From assembly GCF_041583835.1 (NCBI RefSeq), contig NZ_JBFHFC010000004.1, positions 62,001 to 126,000 on the forward strand: a stretch of 64,000 nt of DNA, given 5' to 3'. The notes under the pieces are model-generated. The model was not told the DNA's origin, did no database searches, and was given only the letters and a program-made list of their open reading frames with translations. The DNA is from Thiomicrorhabdus sp041583835. GTDB lineage: Bacteria > Pseudomonadota > Gammaproteobacteria > Thiomicrospirales > Thiomicrospiraceae. Shown here piece after piece: positions 51,396 through 60,441 of this stretch. Made by a program: the position numbers and the translations under genes. Within the stretch, counting starts at the first letter, position 1; every line of letters starts with the position of its first letter.

Positions 51396-53735
51396 GTGAC
51401 TAGTCAAAAAACTGAAGAACAACGTGATCCATATGCTCAGCGCGAAGCCGAGAAATATGAAAACCCAATTCCGAGCCGTGAATTTATCTCGGAAGCTCTA
51501 GAGGCGGCACAAAAGCCTTTGCGTCTATTTGAGATTGCTAAATTAGTAGACGTTCCGGAGGAAGATGAGGAACGTTTCGAGGCATTGTCTCGTAGAGTTA
51601 AGGCCATGGTTCGTGACGGACAGTTGGTACGTAACCGCCGTGGAGCATTCGGGCTTCTGCAAAAAATGGATTTGATCAAAGGTCGTGTCTTAGGTCATCC
51701 GGACGGATTTGGTTTTGTGGTGCCGGAAGACGGCGGCAAGGATCTGTTTCTATCCGAAAAAGAGATGCATAAAGTGTTGCATGGCGATATCGTCATTGCT
51801 TCCGTTACCGGTGAAGATCGCCGCGGCCGTCGCGAAGGGATGGTCGTTGAAATCTCCGAGCACGCTAATCAACAGATTTTGGGGCGTTTAGCCTTTGAAG
51901 ACGGTTTGGCGTGGGTTAGACCGAACAACACCCGAATTACTCAGGATGTTTTCATTCCTCAGGATGGGTTGTTGGATGCGAAAGAAGAGCAGATTGTACT
52001 GGTTGAAGTCATTCACCAGCCTTCATTGCGTTCCGGACCAATCGGTAAGGTCATTGAAGTGTTGGGCGATTATATGGCGCCGGGCATGGAAATCGACTCT
52101 GCAATCCACGATCATTCGATTCCGAATACCTGGTCGGAAGAGTTGCTGAAAGAATTGGATGCTATTCCTGATGAAGTTGTCGAAGCGGATTTTGCCGATC
52201 GTAAAGACTTACGCTCTTTGCAGCTAGTCACGATCGATGGTGAAGATTCGAAAGACTTTGACGATGCCGTATTTGCGAAACGTCGTAAGAATGGTTGGCG
52301 TTTGGTTGTGGCGATTGCGGATGTTTCGCATTACGTTAAACCGGGAACCGCTCTGGATAAGGAAGCCTATCTACGAGGAAACTCGGTTTACTTCCCGCAG
52401 CGCGTGATTCCAATGCTGCCGGAAAAACTTTCGAACGGACTGTGTTCGTTGAATCCTAAGGTGGATCGTTTGTGTATGGTTGCGGACATGTCCGTCAACG
52501 ACGACGGAACCTTGGAAAGAACACAATTTTATCAGGCGGTGATGAACTCGAAAGCGCGTTTGACCTATAACCAAGTACATGACATTCTTCAAAATAAAGA
52601 CAGTGAATATAGAAAGGAATTTTCCGATCTTGTTCCGCATTTGGAAGAGTTGAATAGCTTGTATCAGACGTTGGTAAAAGCGCGCGAAGAACGTGGAGCT
52701 TTGGAGTTTGATACGGTCGAGACGCGTATTATTTTTGATGACGCTCGTAAAATTGACTCAATCGTACCGGTTGTCCGTAACGAAGCGCATAAGTTGATCG
52801 AAGAGTGTATGTTGATGGCTAACGTTGCCACGGCACGTTATTTGAAATGGCACAAGATGCCTATGCTATACCGTGTGCATGAATCTCCGACGGAAGAGCG
52901 TTTGAAGAACCTGAGAACTTTCTTGTCTGACTTCGGTTTGCAATTGGGTGGCGGCGATGAGCCGACCGGCCATGATTATGCCGACGTTGCGGCTAAAGTT
53001 AAAGGCCAGCCATACGAACATTTGGTGCAGACGGTTTTGTTGCGCAGTATGAACCAAGCGGTATATCAGCCTGAGAATAAAGGGCACTTCGGTTTGAACT
53101 ACGAGCACTACACGCATTTCACTTCACCGATCCGTCGTTATCCGGATTTATTGATTCACCGTGCTATCAGTCATGTTTGGACCAAAAAAGGTCCGGCAGC
53201 GTTTGCTTATAACGAAGCTAAAATGGCTGAGTTCGGAGCGCATTGTTCCGATACCGAGCGTCGTGCGGACGAAGCAACGCGTGATGCGGTTACGTTCTTG
53301 AAGTGTGAATTCTTGTCGCATCGTTTAGGTGAAGAGTATGATGCGGTGATTACTGCAGCGACTAATTTCGGCTTATTCGTTGAAATTGATCCTTTGTATG
53401 TTGAAGGTTTGATTCACATCACCGAACTAGGCGAAGATTACTTCCATTACGATAATGCCCGTCATTGTTTGAAAGGTGAACGTACCGGTAAGGTCTATCG
53501 TTTAGGGGATCGCGTTCGTGTTCAGGTCGCACAGGTGAACTTGGACGAGCGTAAGGTTGATTTGCGCTTTATTGCCGGCGAAACTGGTGACGAAGAAGTT
53601 GTTGAGACTCAAGCTGTCATCGATGGCGAGGCTGAACAGGCTGATTCGGATTCTCCTGAGAAAAAGAAACGTAGCAAAAAGCGTTATTACCATAAAAAGA
53701 AACGCGGTACCCGTAGCACAAAAGGTAAATCGTGA
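51396..53735 (+). CDS. rnr: Ribonuclease R
   Basis: This 779-aa 3'-5' exoribonuclease degrades structured RNA. It has an N-terminal winged-helix segment (ISEALEAAQKPLRLFEIAKL), cold-shock domains (GRVLGHPDGFGFVVPEDG) and the RNB catalytic core with TIDGEDSKDFDDAV (metal aspartates) and YTHFTSPIRRYPDL. A C-terminal S1 domain (FGLFVEIDPLYVEGLIHI) ends in a Lys/Arg-rich tail. Translation starts at GTG with a weak ribosome binding site. It overlaps rlmB by 4 bases. Confidence 0.96.
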   Translation: MTSQKTEEQRDPYAQREAEKYENPIPSREFISEALEAAQKPLRLFEIAKLVDVPEEDEERFEALSRRVKAMVRDGQLVRNRRGAFGLLQKMDLIKGRVLGHPDGFGFVVPEDGGKDLFLSEKEMHKVLHGDIVIASVTGEDRRGRREGMVVEISEHANQQILGRLAFEDGLAWVRPNNTRITQDVFIPQDGLLDAKEEQIVLVEVIHQPSLRSGPIGKVIEVLGDYMAPGMEIDSAIHDHSIPNTWSEELLKELDAIPDEVVEADFADRKDLRSLQLVTIDGEDSKDFDDAVFAKRRKNGWRLVVAIADVSHYVKPGTALDKEAYLRGNSVYFPQRVIPMLPEKLSNGLCSLNPKVDRLCMVADMSVNDDGTLERTQFYQAVMNSKARLTYNQVHDILQNKDSEYRKEFSDLVPHLEELNSLYQTLVKAREERGALEFDTVETRIIFDDARKIDSIVPVVRNEAHKLIEECMLMANVATARYLKWHKMPMLYRVHESPTEERLKNLRTFLSDFGLQLGGGDEPTGHDYADVAAKVKGQPYEHLVQTVLLRSMNQAVYQPENKGHFGLNYEHYTHFTSPIRRYPDLLIHRAISHVWTKKGPAAFAYNEAKMAEFGAHCSDTERRADEATRDAVTFLKCEFLSHRLGEEYDAVITAATNFGLFVEIDPLYVEGLIHITELGEDYFHYDNARHCLKGERTGKVYRLGDRVRVQVAQVNLDERKVDLRFIAGETGDEEVVETQAVIDGEAEQADSDSPEKKKRSKKRYYHKKKRGTRSTKGKS

Positions 53736-54466
53736 AGCAGGACATTATTTATGGTTTGCATGCGGTCGAAAAGTTTATCAAGCAATCACCGCATCTGGTT
53801 TATCGTTTAAGTGTTATTAAAGGGCGCTTGAACAATCGCCAGCAGGCGTTGGTCGATCAAGCCAAGTCATTGGGATTGACGCCTGAATTCGTTTCCAAGT
53901 CGGCTTTTAATCAGGTTGACGGTAACCACCAAGGCGTAATGGCACTTGTAGCGGCAAGACCGGAAATGAATGAAAACGATTTGGCGACCTTGATTGAAAA
54001 GCTGGATCATCCCTTGTTTCTGTTTTTGGACGAAGTCCAGGATCCACATAACTTAGGTGCCATTCTGAGAACGGCCGATGCCGTCGGCGTCGATGCCGTG
54101 ATTATTCCTAAACACAATTCGGTCGGCATGAATGCAACCGTTCGTAAAGTTGCTTCGGGTGCGGCTGAAAACGTTAATCTGATTGTCGTTTCCAACTTGG
54201 TTAGAACAATGAAAACGATGCAGCAGGCGGGAATGTGGATGATCGGTCTGGCCGGTGAGACCGATCAGACGATCTATCAGCATAATCTGACGGGTTCCAT
54301 CGGAATTGTCATGGGTGCTGAAGGCAGTGGTTTGAGACGATTGACCAAGGATGCTTGTGATCATTTGGCTGCGATTCCTATGCAGGGTGTGGCCGAGAGT
54401 TTGAACGTATCCGTAGCGACGGGCGTAGCACTCTATGAAGCCTATCGTCAGCGCCATTTAGTTTAA
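53732..54466 (+). CDS. rlmB: 23S rRNA (guanosine-2'-O-)-methyltransferase RlmB
   Basis: This 244-aa SPOUT methyltransferase modifies G2251 of 23S rRNA. An N-terminal substrate-binding domain (IIYGLHAVEKFI) precedes the SpoU core with LDEVQDPHNLGAILRTADA, IVMGAEGSGLRRL and SLNVSVATGVALYE. GTG start overlapping the rnr stop (GTGA); rnr-rlmB is a common gammaproteobacterial pair. Confidence 0.95.
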   Translation: MKQDIIYGLHAVEKFIKQSPHLVYRLSVIKGRLNNRQQALVDQAKSLGLTPEFVSKSAFNQVDGNHQGVMALVAARPEMNENDLATLIEKLDHPLFLFLDEVQDPHNLGAILRTADAVGVDAVIIPKHNSVGMNATVRKVASGAAENVNLIVVSNLVRTMKTMQQAGMWMIGLAGETDQTIYQHNLTGSIGIVMGAEGSGLRRLTKDACDHLAAIPMQGVAESLNVSVATGVALYEAYRQRHLV

Positions 54467-54536
54467 TCGGATTTTTCTATATCCAATCATTACTGGATTC
54501 TTGATTGTAATAGCGGCATTTTTAAGCGCATAGATT

Positions 54537-54564
54537 AAGCCAACAGACTTGTTGGCTTTGTTTA
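54537..54564 (+). terminator. Terminator downstream of rlmB
   Basis: The nine-base stem AAGCCAACA / TGTTGGCTT with loop GACT is followed by TGTTT. The T-run is short, but the position, 70 bases after rlmB and before the convergent gene, supports it. Confidence 0.75.
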
Positions 54565-54591
54565 GTTAGCGTTACTGGTGTTAAGTTGATC

Positions 54592-55794
54592 TTAGACCAA
54601 GTAAATGTCGCCTTTCTCATCAATTCGCACTTCCAGTGCTTCTAAAGCTTCGTCCCAACAAGGCCCTTCGATACAGACGCCGTCTTCGATTCTGAAAAAG
54701 GCATCGTGAACCGAACATTTCATGGTTTTCTCAAATGGATTAACGTCGATCTTGTAGGCTTCGTTTAAAGGTACATCCTGGTGTGGGCAGTTGTTCACGT
54801 AGGCTTTTACACCGTCTTCATATTTGATCAGCACCACCGAATTAGGTGCTTCATCGGTGTCGACTACCATCGTTTTGGCATTGCTGAGCTTGCTGATGTT
54901 GGCAATTGGTTTAGCGGGCTCCAATGCTTCAAGTAAGTTATCCAATCCGTGTCTTAGGCATTTCTGTGCCGCCAGCTTACTAGCTTGTTGAACGGCTTCG
55001 TGCAATGAGTTTCCTGAAATTAAATGATGAATCACCGCTGCATTAAAGGTATCTCCTGCACCTAAGGTATCGACGACAGGTGATACGGTTTCGGCCGGAA
55101 CGTGTGAAATCTGACCATTGGCGGGGCATAGCCAAGCTCCCTGGTCGCCCCAGGTGCAGACCAGGTTACTGTTCGGTAGTTGAGATTGCATGTCTTTTAG
55201 CAGTTCTTCTCCGTTTTGGTACCCCTTGGCCGAAGCGTAATGGTGAGAGAAGAAGATCAAATTGGCATGGGCCAATAGGCTTTCGATACCGTCTCTGGGT
55301 TTTTCGACTTCTAACGAGATTGGTTGGTGGCTCAAAAAGGTTTTTGCGATATTAAGCATCCCCTTCAAGTTTTCGATATTGCGCCCCTCGAAGTGCAGCC
55401 AGTCATATTCCTCGATTTCAATTTTTGCAAAGTGGTCAAAACTTAGTTCGGGTAGGTCACGGTAGTGAACGATGGCGCGGTGTCCGTTTTGTGCATTCAG
55501 TGTTACATAGGAAGTCGGTGTACGTCCTTTGATAAAACGTTGAATGTGTTCGATGTCGATTTCACGTTCTTTTAGGCCGTTAATCAGTTGTTTTGCTTCG
55601 CTGTCGCCACCGCTAGTGGTGCAAATCGATGTTTCGTGCCCAAGTTGAGATAAAACATAGAGTGTATTGCTGACGTTGCCGCCAATTTGTGTTTTTCGAT
55701 CAGTGGCGCGAACTTCTTCATCATCGTGAAGGGCATGAGGGACTTTTAAAATAATATCTAAAACAGCGTTACCGATTCCAAGGATTTTTGCCAT
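54592..55794 (-). CDS. PfkB-family sugar kinase fused to a Rieske [2Fe-2S] domain
   Basis: This 400-aa protein has two domains. Residues 1-292 are a ribokinase/PfkB kinase resembling ketohexokinase: IGNAVLDIIL, QIGGNVSNTLYVLSQLG, HFEGRNIEN and the ATP/anion-hole motif DTLGAGDTFNAA with catalytic Asp248. Residues 310-400 are a Rieske domain with both ligand pairs: Cys336 and His338 in NCPHQDVP, Cys360 and His363 in KCSVHDAF. The reading frame is continuous, with no sign of a frameshift. The phosphorylated substrate is unknown. A redox-sensing or electron-accepting role for the Rieske part is speculation. Confidence 0.85.
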   Translation of the reverse strand: MAKILGIGNAVLDIILKVPHALHDDEEVRATDRKTQIGGNVSNTLYVLSQLGHETSICTTSGGDSEAKQLINGLKEREIDIEHIQRFIKGRTPTSYVTLNAQNGHRAIVHYRDLPELSFDHFAKIEIEEYDWLHFEGRNIENLKGMLNIAKTFLSHQPISLEVEKPRDGIESLLAHANLIFFSHHYASAKGYQNGEELLKDMQSQLPNSNLVCTWGDQGAWLCPANGQISHVPAETVSPVVDTLGAGDTFNAAVIHHLISGNSLHEAVQQASKLAAQKCLRHGLDNLLEALEPAKPIANISKLSNAKTMVVDTDEAPNSVVLIKYEDGVKAYVNNCPHQDVPLNEAYKIDVNPFEKTMKCSVHDAFFRIEDGVCIEGPCWDEALEALEVRIDEKGDIYLV

Positions 55795-56308
55795 GCTAAG
55801 CCTTTTCTTATGATTGTCGAGACGTTAAATAGAGTTAATGAAATTGCAGGGTATTTTAGCATAGCAAGCCATTCTTGATCATAATTGGTTTGTCAAGTGG
55901 ATAATTTTAGCTTGAAGTGAATAAAATTCTCATAAGGCTTGACATATAAATAATCTACGTTATTTTTTATATCTCTAAATGGGATTATGTTATTTATATA
56001 AATTGTTGTTTTATATAGGATATAAGCAAAAGTTTTGGCTTGCTTAAATTCATTTAATCGAGTTGTGCATTATCCACAGAAGCTGTGGATAACTTTGTGA
56101 GTAAAGTAATAAAAAGGAACTTAAGTGCTTTAAACTAGCCGATAAATATTAAATTGCTTATTTTTTATACAGTGAGCATATTACTTAAGAAATTGGGATG
56201 AATTCCGGTCGCAAAAAAATAAAAAAATAAAAAATTCCTTACAATGATGAAAAAAAATTTAAAAGCTATACAATCATGTATATGTATCAATAATAAAAAC
56301 GATGTTTT
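55795..56308. promoter_or_regulatory. AT-rich divergent region before fnr
   Basis: This 514-base intergenic region is very AT-rich and holds no gene I can support. It contains a cluster of DnaA-box matches (listed separately), a TTGACA at 55939-55944 without a good -10 at the standard distance, and a short inverted repeat TTATAT-AGG-ATATAA (56011-56025). An A/T-only stretch lies near 56215-56236. I saw no FNR box TTGAT-N4-ATCAA in it. Confidence 0.5.
56064..56104. promoter_or_regulatory. Cluster of DnaA boxes
   Basis: Two perfect consensus DnaA boxes face each other, TTATCCACA (56070-56078) and TGTGGATAA (56084-56092), separated by GAAGC. Flanking them are two 8-of-9 matches in the reverse orientation: TGTGCATTA (56064-56072, overlapping the first box) and TGTGAGTAA (56096-56104). 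The cluster lies about 200 bases upstream of fnr. Confidence 0.65.
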
Positions 56309-57058
56309 ATGACGGACGTTAAGATGGCTTTTAATGCAAGTTGTTTGAATTGCGGCTTGCAGAAGATATGTTTTCCGACCGGATTGTCAAAATCCGAAAT
56401 GGATAAACTGGATGATATCGTGCAAAGGAAAGCACCTTTGCAGAAGAATCAGATGCTGTTTTCCGCCGGTGATAAATTCACTTCTTTGTTTGCGATTCGA
56501 GCGGGTGTAATTAAGGTATATTCGTTTTCGGATGGTGGGGAAGAGATTATTCACGGATTTTATTTACCGGGCGACGTCGTCGGTATTGATGCTTTAGCGT
56601 CCAAGGTTCATATGTTTAATGCGACGGCCCTGGATTCTACCAGTGTGTGTGCTGTGCCATTTGATGAATTGAGCGATTTATCGCTGAAAATTCCACATTT
56701 GAATCAGCAAGTGTTTAATATAATGAGCAAAGAGGTCGTGGACGGGCGTTTGCATTCCGAGTTGTTGACTAAGAAGAATGCAGATCAAAGAATTGCGCAG
56801 TTCATCTGGAGTATGGCTGAGCGTTTCAAAAGCCGAGGTTATCACTATCTCGAATTCCGATTAAGCATTCTGCACAGGGATGTTGCAGTTTATCTGGGTT
56901 TGACGCCGGAGACGGTTTCCAGAATCCTGGCTAAACTACACCAAGACAACGTGGTCACGTGGAAAAAGAAAGAATTGCATATACATGACGAGCAAGCGCT
57001 ACGATCGTTAGCCGGCAGTCATTATTGTGATTCGAGTTCCAACGCTAAGGTTGTATAG
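56309..57058 (+). CDS. fnr: FNR/ANR-type oxygen-sensing regulator
   Basis: This 249-aa Crp-family activator has four cysteines placed as in FNR: Cys12, Cys15 and Cys21 in SCLNCGLQKIC, and Cys114 in SVCAVPF, to hold an oxygen-labile [4Fe-4S] cluster. An effector domain and dimer helix follow. The recognition helix TPETVSRILAKL has Glu201, Ser204 and Arg205, the contacts that read TTGAT-N4-ATCAA in FNR. It should switch gene expression when oxygen falls. A second ATG at 56324 is an alternative start; neither has a strong ribosome binding site. Confidence 0.92.
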   Translation: MTDVKMAFNASCLNCGLQKICFPTGLSKSEMDKLDDIVQRKAPLQKNQMLFSAGDKFTSLFAIRAGVIKVYSFSDGGEEIIHGFYLPGDVVGIDALASKVHMFNATALDSTSVCAVPFDELSDLSLKIPHLNQQVFNIMSKEVVDGRLHSELLTKKNADQRIAQFIWSMAERFKSRGYHYLEFRLSILHRDVAVYLGLTPETVSRILAKLHQDNVVTWKKKELHIHDEQALRSLAGSHYCDSSSNAKVV

Positions 57059-57120
57059 TTTTGTATGATTTAGCTGTTGGCTTTGGATTAAAAGATTTTT
57101 TTTAGAAATGGATGGATGAA

Positions 57121-57645
57121 ATGAAATTACAAAGTTTGAAAGTATTATTCTCAGCAGGGTTTTTAGGATTGATGTTGGTAGGGTGTAGCTCTACCCCAAC
57201 TACTGAAGGTGATGCAGATACGGCTAATCAGGAAGTGATGGATAAAAGTGTTGTTGAAACGGCTGTTGCAGATCAAACAGATGCTAAAGCAACTGACTTG
57301 AATGACATGCAAGCTAAATTAGCCGGTATGGTTGTGCGTTTCGATTTTGACCGTTCTGAAGTCAAAGCCGAATTTTACGATACAATCAAAGCTAACGCCG
57401 AATACCTAATGGCCGACAGCAATGCTAAAGTGACTGTGAGCGGTCACTGTGACGAGCGCGGAACACGTGAGTACAACCTTGCATTGGGTGAGCGTCGTGC
57501 AAATGCGGTTAAGAATGCTTTAATCGCCGAAGGTGTGAGTGCAGATCGTATTACCGTTATCAGCTACGGTGAAGATAATCCGGTTGCGGAAGGTCATAAT
57601 GAAGCAGCTTGGTCACAAAATAGACGTGCCGAGTTTTCTTATTAA
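57121..57645 (+). CDS. pal: Peptidoglycan-associated lipoprotein Pal (OmpA-like)
   Basis: This 174-aa lipoprotein has the lipobox LMLVGC and a C-terminal OmpA domain: VVRFDFDRSEVK, VSGHCDERGTREYNLALGERRANAV and SYGEDNPVAEGHNEAAWSQNRRAEFSY. Those are Pal-specific sequences. It links the outer membrane to peptidoglycan. The start at 57121 is chosen because the signal peptide begins there, with GGATGGA upstream. tolQRAB and ybgF, the usual partners, are not adjacent. A strong terminator follows, so it is a single-gene unit. Confidence 0.9.
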   Translation: MKLQSLKVLFSAGFLGLMLVGCSSTPTTEGDADTANQEVMDKSVVETAVADQTDAKATDLNDMQAKLAGMVVRFDFDRSEVKAEFYDTIKANAEYLMADSNAKVTVSGHCDERGTREYNLALGERRANAVKNALIAEGVSADRITVISYGEDNPVAEGHNEAAWSQNRRAEFSY

Positions 57646-57671
57646 GATTTTTTAAAGCAAAGCGGTTTATT

Positions 57672-57707
57672 AAAGCCTTCCCGACTTATAAGTCGGGAAG
57701 GCTTTTT
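57672..57707 (+). terminator. Terminator downstream of pal
   Basis: A 13-bp perfect stem GCCTTCCCGACTT / AAGTCGGGAAGGC (57675-57687 with 57690-57702) is followed by six T. Confidence 0.95.
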
Positions 57708-57749
57708 TGTTTATAATTCAGGTTTAAGTTTAGAGAGTAAGAAGTGGTT

Positions 57750-60398
57750 ATGAGCACAGAGGCACCAACAGTCAATTATTTATCGGATTACCAGGCTCCG
57801 TTTTTTTCAATCGATTCGGTTTTTCTTGAGTTTGATTTGCAGCCGCAGAAGACCGTCGTAACCAATACGATGCGTTTCAGTGCTTTGGAGGCCGATCAGC
57901 CCTTGGTGTTGTCTGGTGAGAGCCTCAAGCTTGTTAAGGTGCTGTTGAATAATCAAGATGTGACGGAAGCCTGTCGAATTGACGACGAGTCCTTGACATT
58001 AGAAACGGTTCCATCCGAATTCGAGATGGTGGTGGTGACTGAAATTTCGCCTCAAACGAATACCTCTTTGGAAGGCCTGTACCGTAGCAGCGGCAATTAC
58101 TGCACCCAGTGCGAGGCGGAAGGCTTTAGAAAGATCACTTATTTTCTGGATCGTCCCGATGTTTTGACCTATTTCACGACTAAAATCGTAGCGGACAAGC
58201 AGGAATGCAAAGTCTTGCTGTCAAACGGTAACCTGGTCGAATCCGGTGATTTAGATAATGATCGGCATTATGCGATTTGGGAAGACCCGTTTAAAAAGCC
58301 TTCTTATTTGTTTGCACTGGTTGCCGGTAATTTGGAATTTATCGAAGACCATTTTATTGCAGCGGACGGACGTAAGATCGTACTTCGAATTTATGTAGAA
58401 GCGCGTAATATCGACAAGTGTCAGCATGCTATGGATTCTTTGATCAAGTCGATGAAATGGGATGAAGAACGCTTCGGCTTAATTTACGATCTGGATATTT
58501 ATATGATCGTTGCAGTAGACGACTTTAATATGGGAGCGATGGAGAACAAGGGATTGAATGTCTTTAATTCCAAGTTTGTTCTTGCCAAGCCGGAAACCGC
58601 AACGGATGTTGACTATGAAGGAATCGAAGCGGTCATCGGCCATGAATATTTCCATAATTGGACAGGAAACAGGGTCACTTGCCGTGATTGGTTCCAGTTG
58701 ACGTTGAAAGAAGGGCTGACGGTTTTCCGTGACCAGGAATTTACTGCCGACATGTTGTCGCCTGCAGTGAAGCGTATAGAAGATGTCCGTCGCTTGAGAA
58801 ATAATCAGTTTCCGGAAGATGCCGGACCTATGGCACATCCGATTCAGCCCCAATCGTATATTGAGATGAATAATTTCTATACCATGACCGTATATGAGAA
58901 AGGTGCCGAAGTCGTCAGGCTTTATCACACATTGTTGGGTGAGGAAGGTTTCCAAAAAGGGATGAAGCTGTACTTCCAACGCCATGACGGACAAGCGGTA
59001 ACGGTGGAAGACTTTAGAAGTGCGATGGCAGATGCCAACGGGCTGGATTTGTCTCAGATGCATCACTGGTATATTCAATCGGGTACGCCGACATTACATA
59101 TTGAAGGGCATTACGATGTCGAGCGGCAGACTTATACATTGCAATGTCGTCAATCGTTACCGAAGCAAGAGTGCGATTTCAAACCGCTGTTGATTCCGGT
59201 TAAGGTCGGATTATTATCGGAAAGTGGAGAAGTCCTGAGTTTCAGCGTAGTTCCGGGCTCGGACTCCGAAAAACAGGTCGGTGTCGAGGAGGTGCTATTG
59301 AGCATGACGGAAGAAAAGCAAACGTTCGTGTTCGAAGATGTCTCCTCTCAACCGGTTCCGTCGCTTTTAAGAGGGTTTTCTGCCCCGGTTCATCTTGAAT
59401 TCGATTATTCCGCCGAGGACTTGAGTCTGCTTGGTCGTTCAGACCCGGATTCGTTCGTGCGATGGGAAGCGTTTCAAACTTTAATGTTGAATGAAATTAA
59501 ACGCAATATTTCACGTTATGAACAGCAACAAGACTTGGAGGCTTCGCAAGCGTTGATTTCCGCATTCGGCGGCATTTTGAAAGATGCCGGTGTTGATTCC
59601 GACGCCGATAAGGCGTTAATCGCTTTAACCATCAGCATGCCGGATTTGACCTATATCGGTGAGCAGTTCGACGTCATTAATGTCGAAGCCGTTTATGAGG
59701 TACACCGTTGGTTGCGTACCCAAATGGCCGTTACCTTCAAGGCTGAGCTGGAATCGGTTTACGCCCAATTAGCGGAACGCCAAGAAGAATATCGTTACGA
59801 GAAGGGCGAGATTGCCAATCGTATGCTTAAAAACGTCTGTTTAAGTTACTTGGCGCTATTGGAAGACCGCTTTACATTGGTAGAGGGTCAGTTTAAAGCG
59901 CAACAGAATATGACTGACGTGTTGGCGGCATTGAATGCCATTTCGCATACCGACCATGCCAATAGACCGGCATGTTTGGATGCGTTTTACGAACAGTGGA
60001 AACAGGATCCTTTGGTTTTGGATAAGTGGTTTGCTTTGCAGGCAGGATCGCACCATATCCACGCTTTGGAGCACGTTAAGGCTTTGGTTGAGCACGTCGA
60101 CTTCACCTATGAAAATCCGAACAGGGTACGAAGTGTGCTTGGCGTATTCGGCCGTTTAAACTTGTTGGGCTTCCATCGAGCTAACGGTGAAGGTTATGCC
60201 TTCTTGGCCGATCAGGTTTTGAAACTCGATAAAATCAACCCTCAGGTGGCTGCTCGAATTGTCGCTCCGTTTACGCACTGGAAACGTTATGACGATCAGC
60301 GTCAGCAGCAGATGAAAGCGGCCTTACAGAAATTGTTGGCTGAAAAAGGGTTGTCGAAGGATGTGTTTGAGATCGTTTCAAAATCGTTAGCGGCATAG
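57750..60398 (+). CDS. pepN: Aminopeptidase N
   Basis: This 882-aa M1 zinc peptidase removes N-terminal residues from peptides in the cytoplasm. GAMENKGLN (substrate N-terminus recognition) and HEYFHNWTGNR with downstream Glu in LKEGLTVFRDQEF form the active site. Length and the alanyl-aminopeptidase C-terminal domain fit PepN of gammaproteobacteria. I start at the ATG at 57750; a GTG two codons earlier is possible. Confidence 0.96.
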   Translation: MSTEAPTVNYLSDYQAPFFSIDSVFLEFDLQPQKTVVTNTMRFSALEADQPLVLSGESLKLVKVLLNNQDVTEACRIDDESLTLETVPSEFEMVVVTEISPQTNTSLEGLYRSSGNYCTQCEAEGFRKITYFLDRPDVLTYFTTKIVADKQECKVLLSNGNLVESGDLDNDRHYAIWEDPFKKPSYLFALVAGNLEFIEDHFIAADGRKIVLRIYVEARNIDKCQHAMDSLIKSMKWDEERFGLIYDLDIYMIVAVDDFNMGAMENKGLNVFNSKFVLAKPETATDVDYEGIEAVIGHEYFHNWTGNRVTCRDWFQLTLKEGLTVFRDQEFTADMLSPAVKRIEDVRRLRNNQFPEDAGPMAHPIQPQSYIEMNNFYTMTVYEKGAEVVRLYHTLLGEEGFQKGMKLYFQRHDGQAVTVEDFRSAMADANGLDLSQMHHWYIQSGTPTLHIEGHYDVERQTYTLQCRQSLPKQECDFKPLLIPVKVGLLSESGEVLSFSVVPGSDSEKQVGVEEVLLSMTEEKQTFVFEDVSSQPVPSLLRGFSAPVHLEFDYSAEDLSLLGRSDPDSFVRWEAFQTLMLNEIKRNISRYEQQQDLEASQALISAFGGILKDAGVDSDADKALIALTISMPDLTYIGEQFDVINVEAVYEVHRWLRTQMAVTFKAELESVYAQLAERQEEYRYEKGEIANRMLKNVCLSYLALLEDRFTLVEGQFKAQQNMTDVLAALNAISHTDHANRPACLDAFYEQWKQDPLVLDKWFALQAGSHHIHALEHVKALVEHVDFTYENPNRVRSVLGVFGRLNLLGFHRANGEGYAFLADQVLKLDKINPQVAARIVAPFTHWKRYDDQRQQQMKAALQKLLAEKGLSKDVFEIVSKSLAA

Positions 60399-60441
60399 TG
60401 TTTGTTTGTGATCGTAAAGGATAGGTGAGTTAATTCAAGAT

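Noticed and set aside
56064..56308. Chromosomal origin of replication
   Set aside because: The DnaA boxes and AT-rich DNA would fit, but no dnaA, dnaN, rpmH or gidA gene is near and there are too few boxes for a typical oriC. I report it as a DnaA-binding cluster instead.
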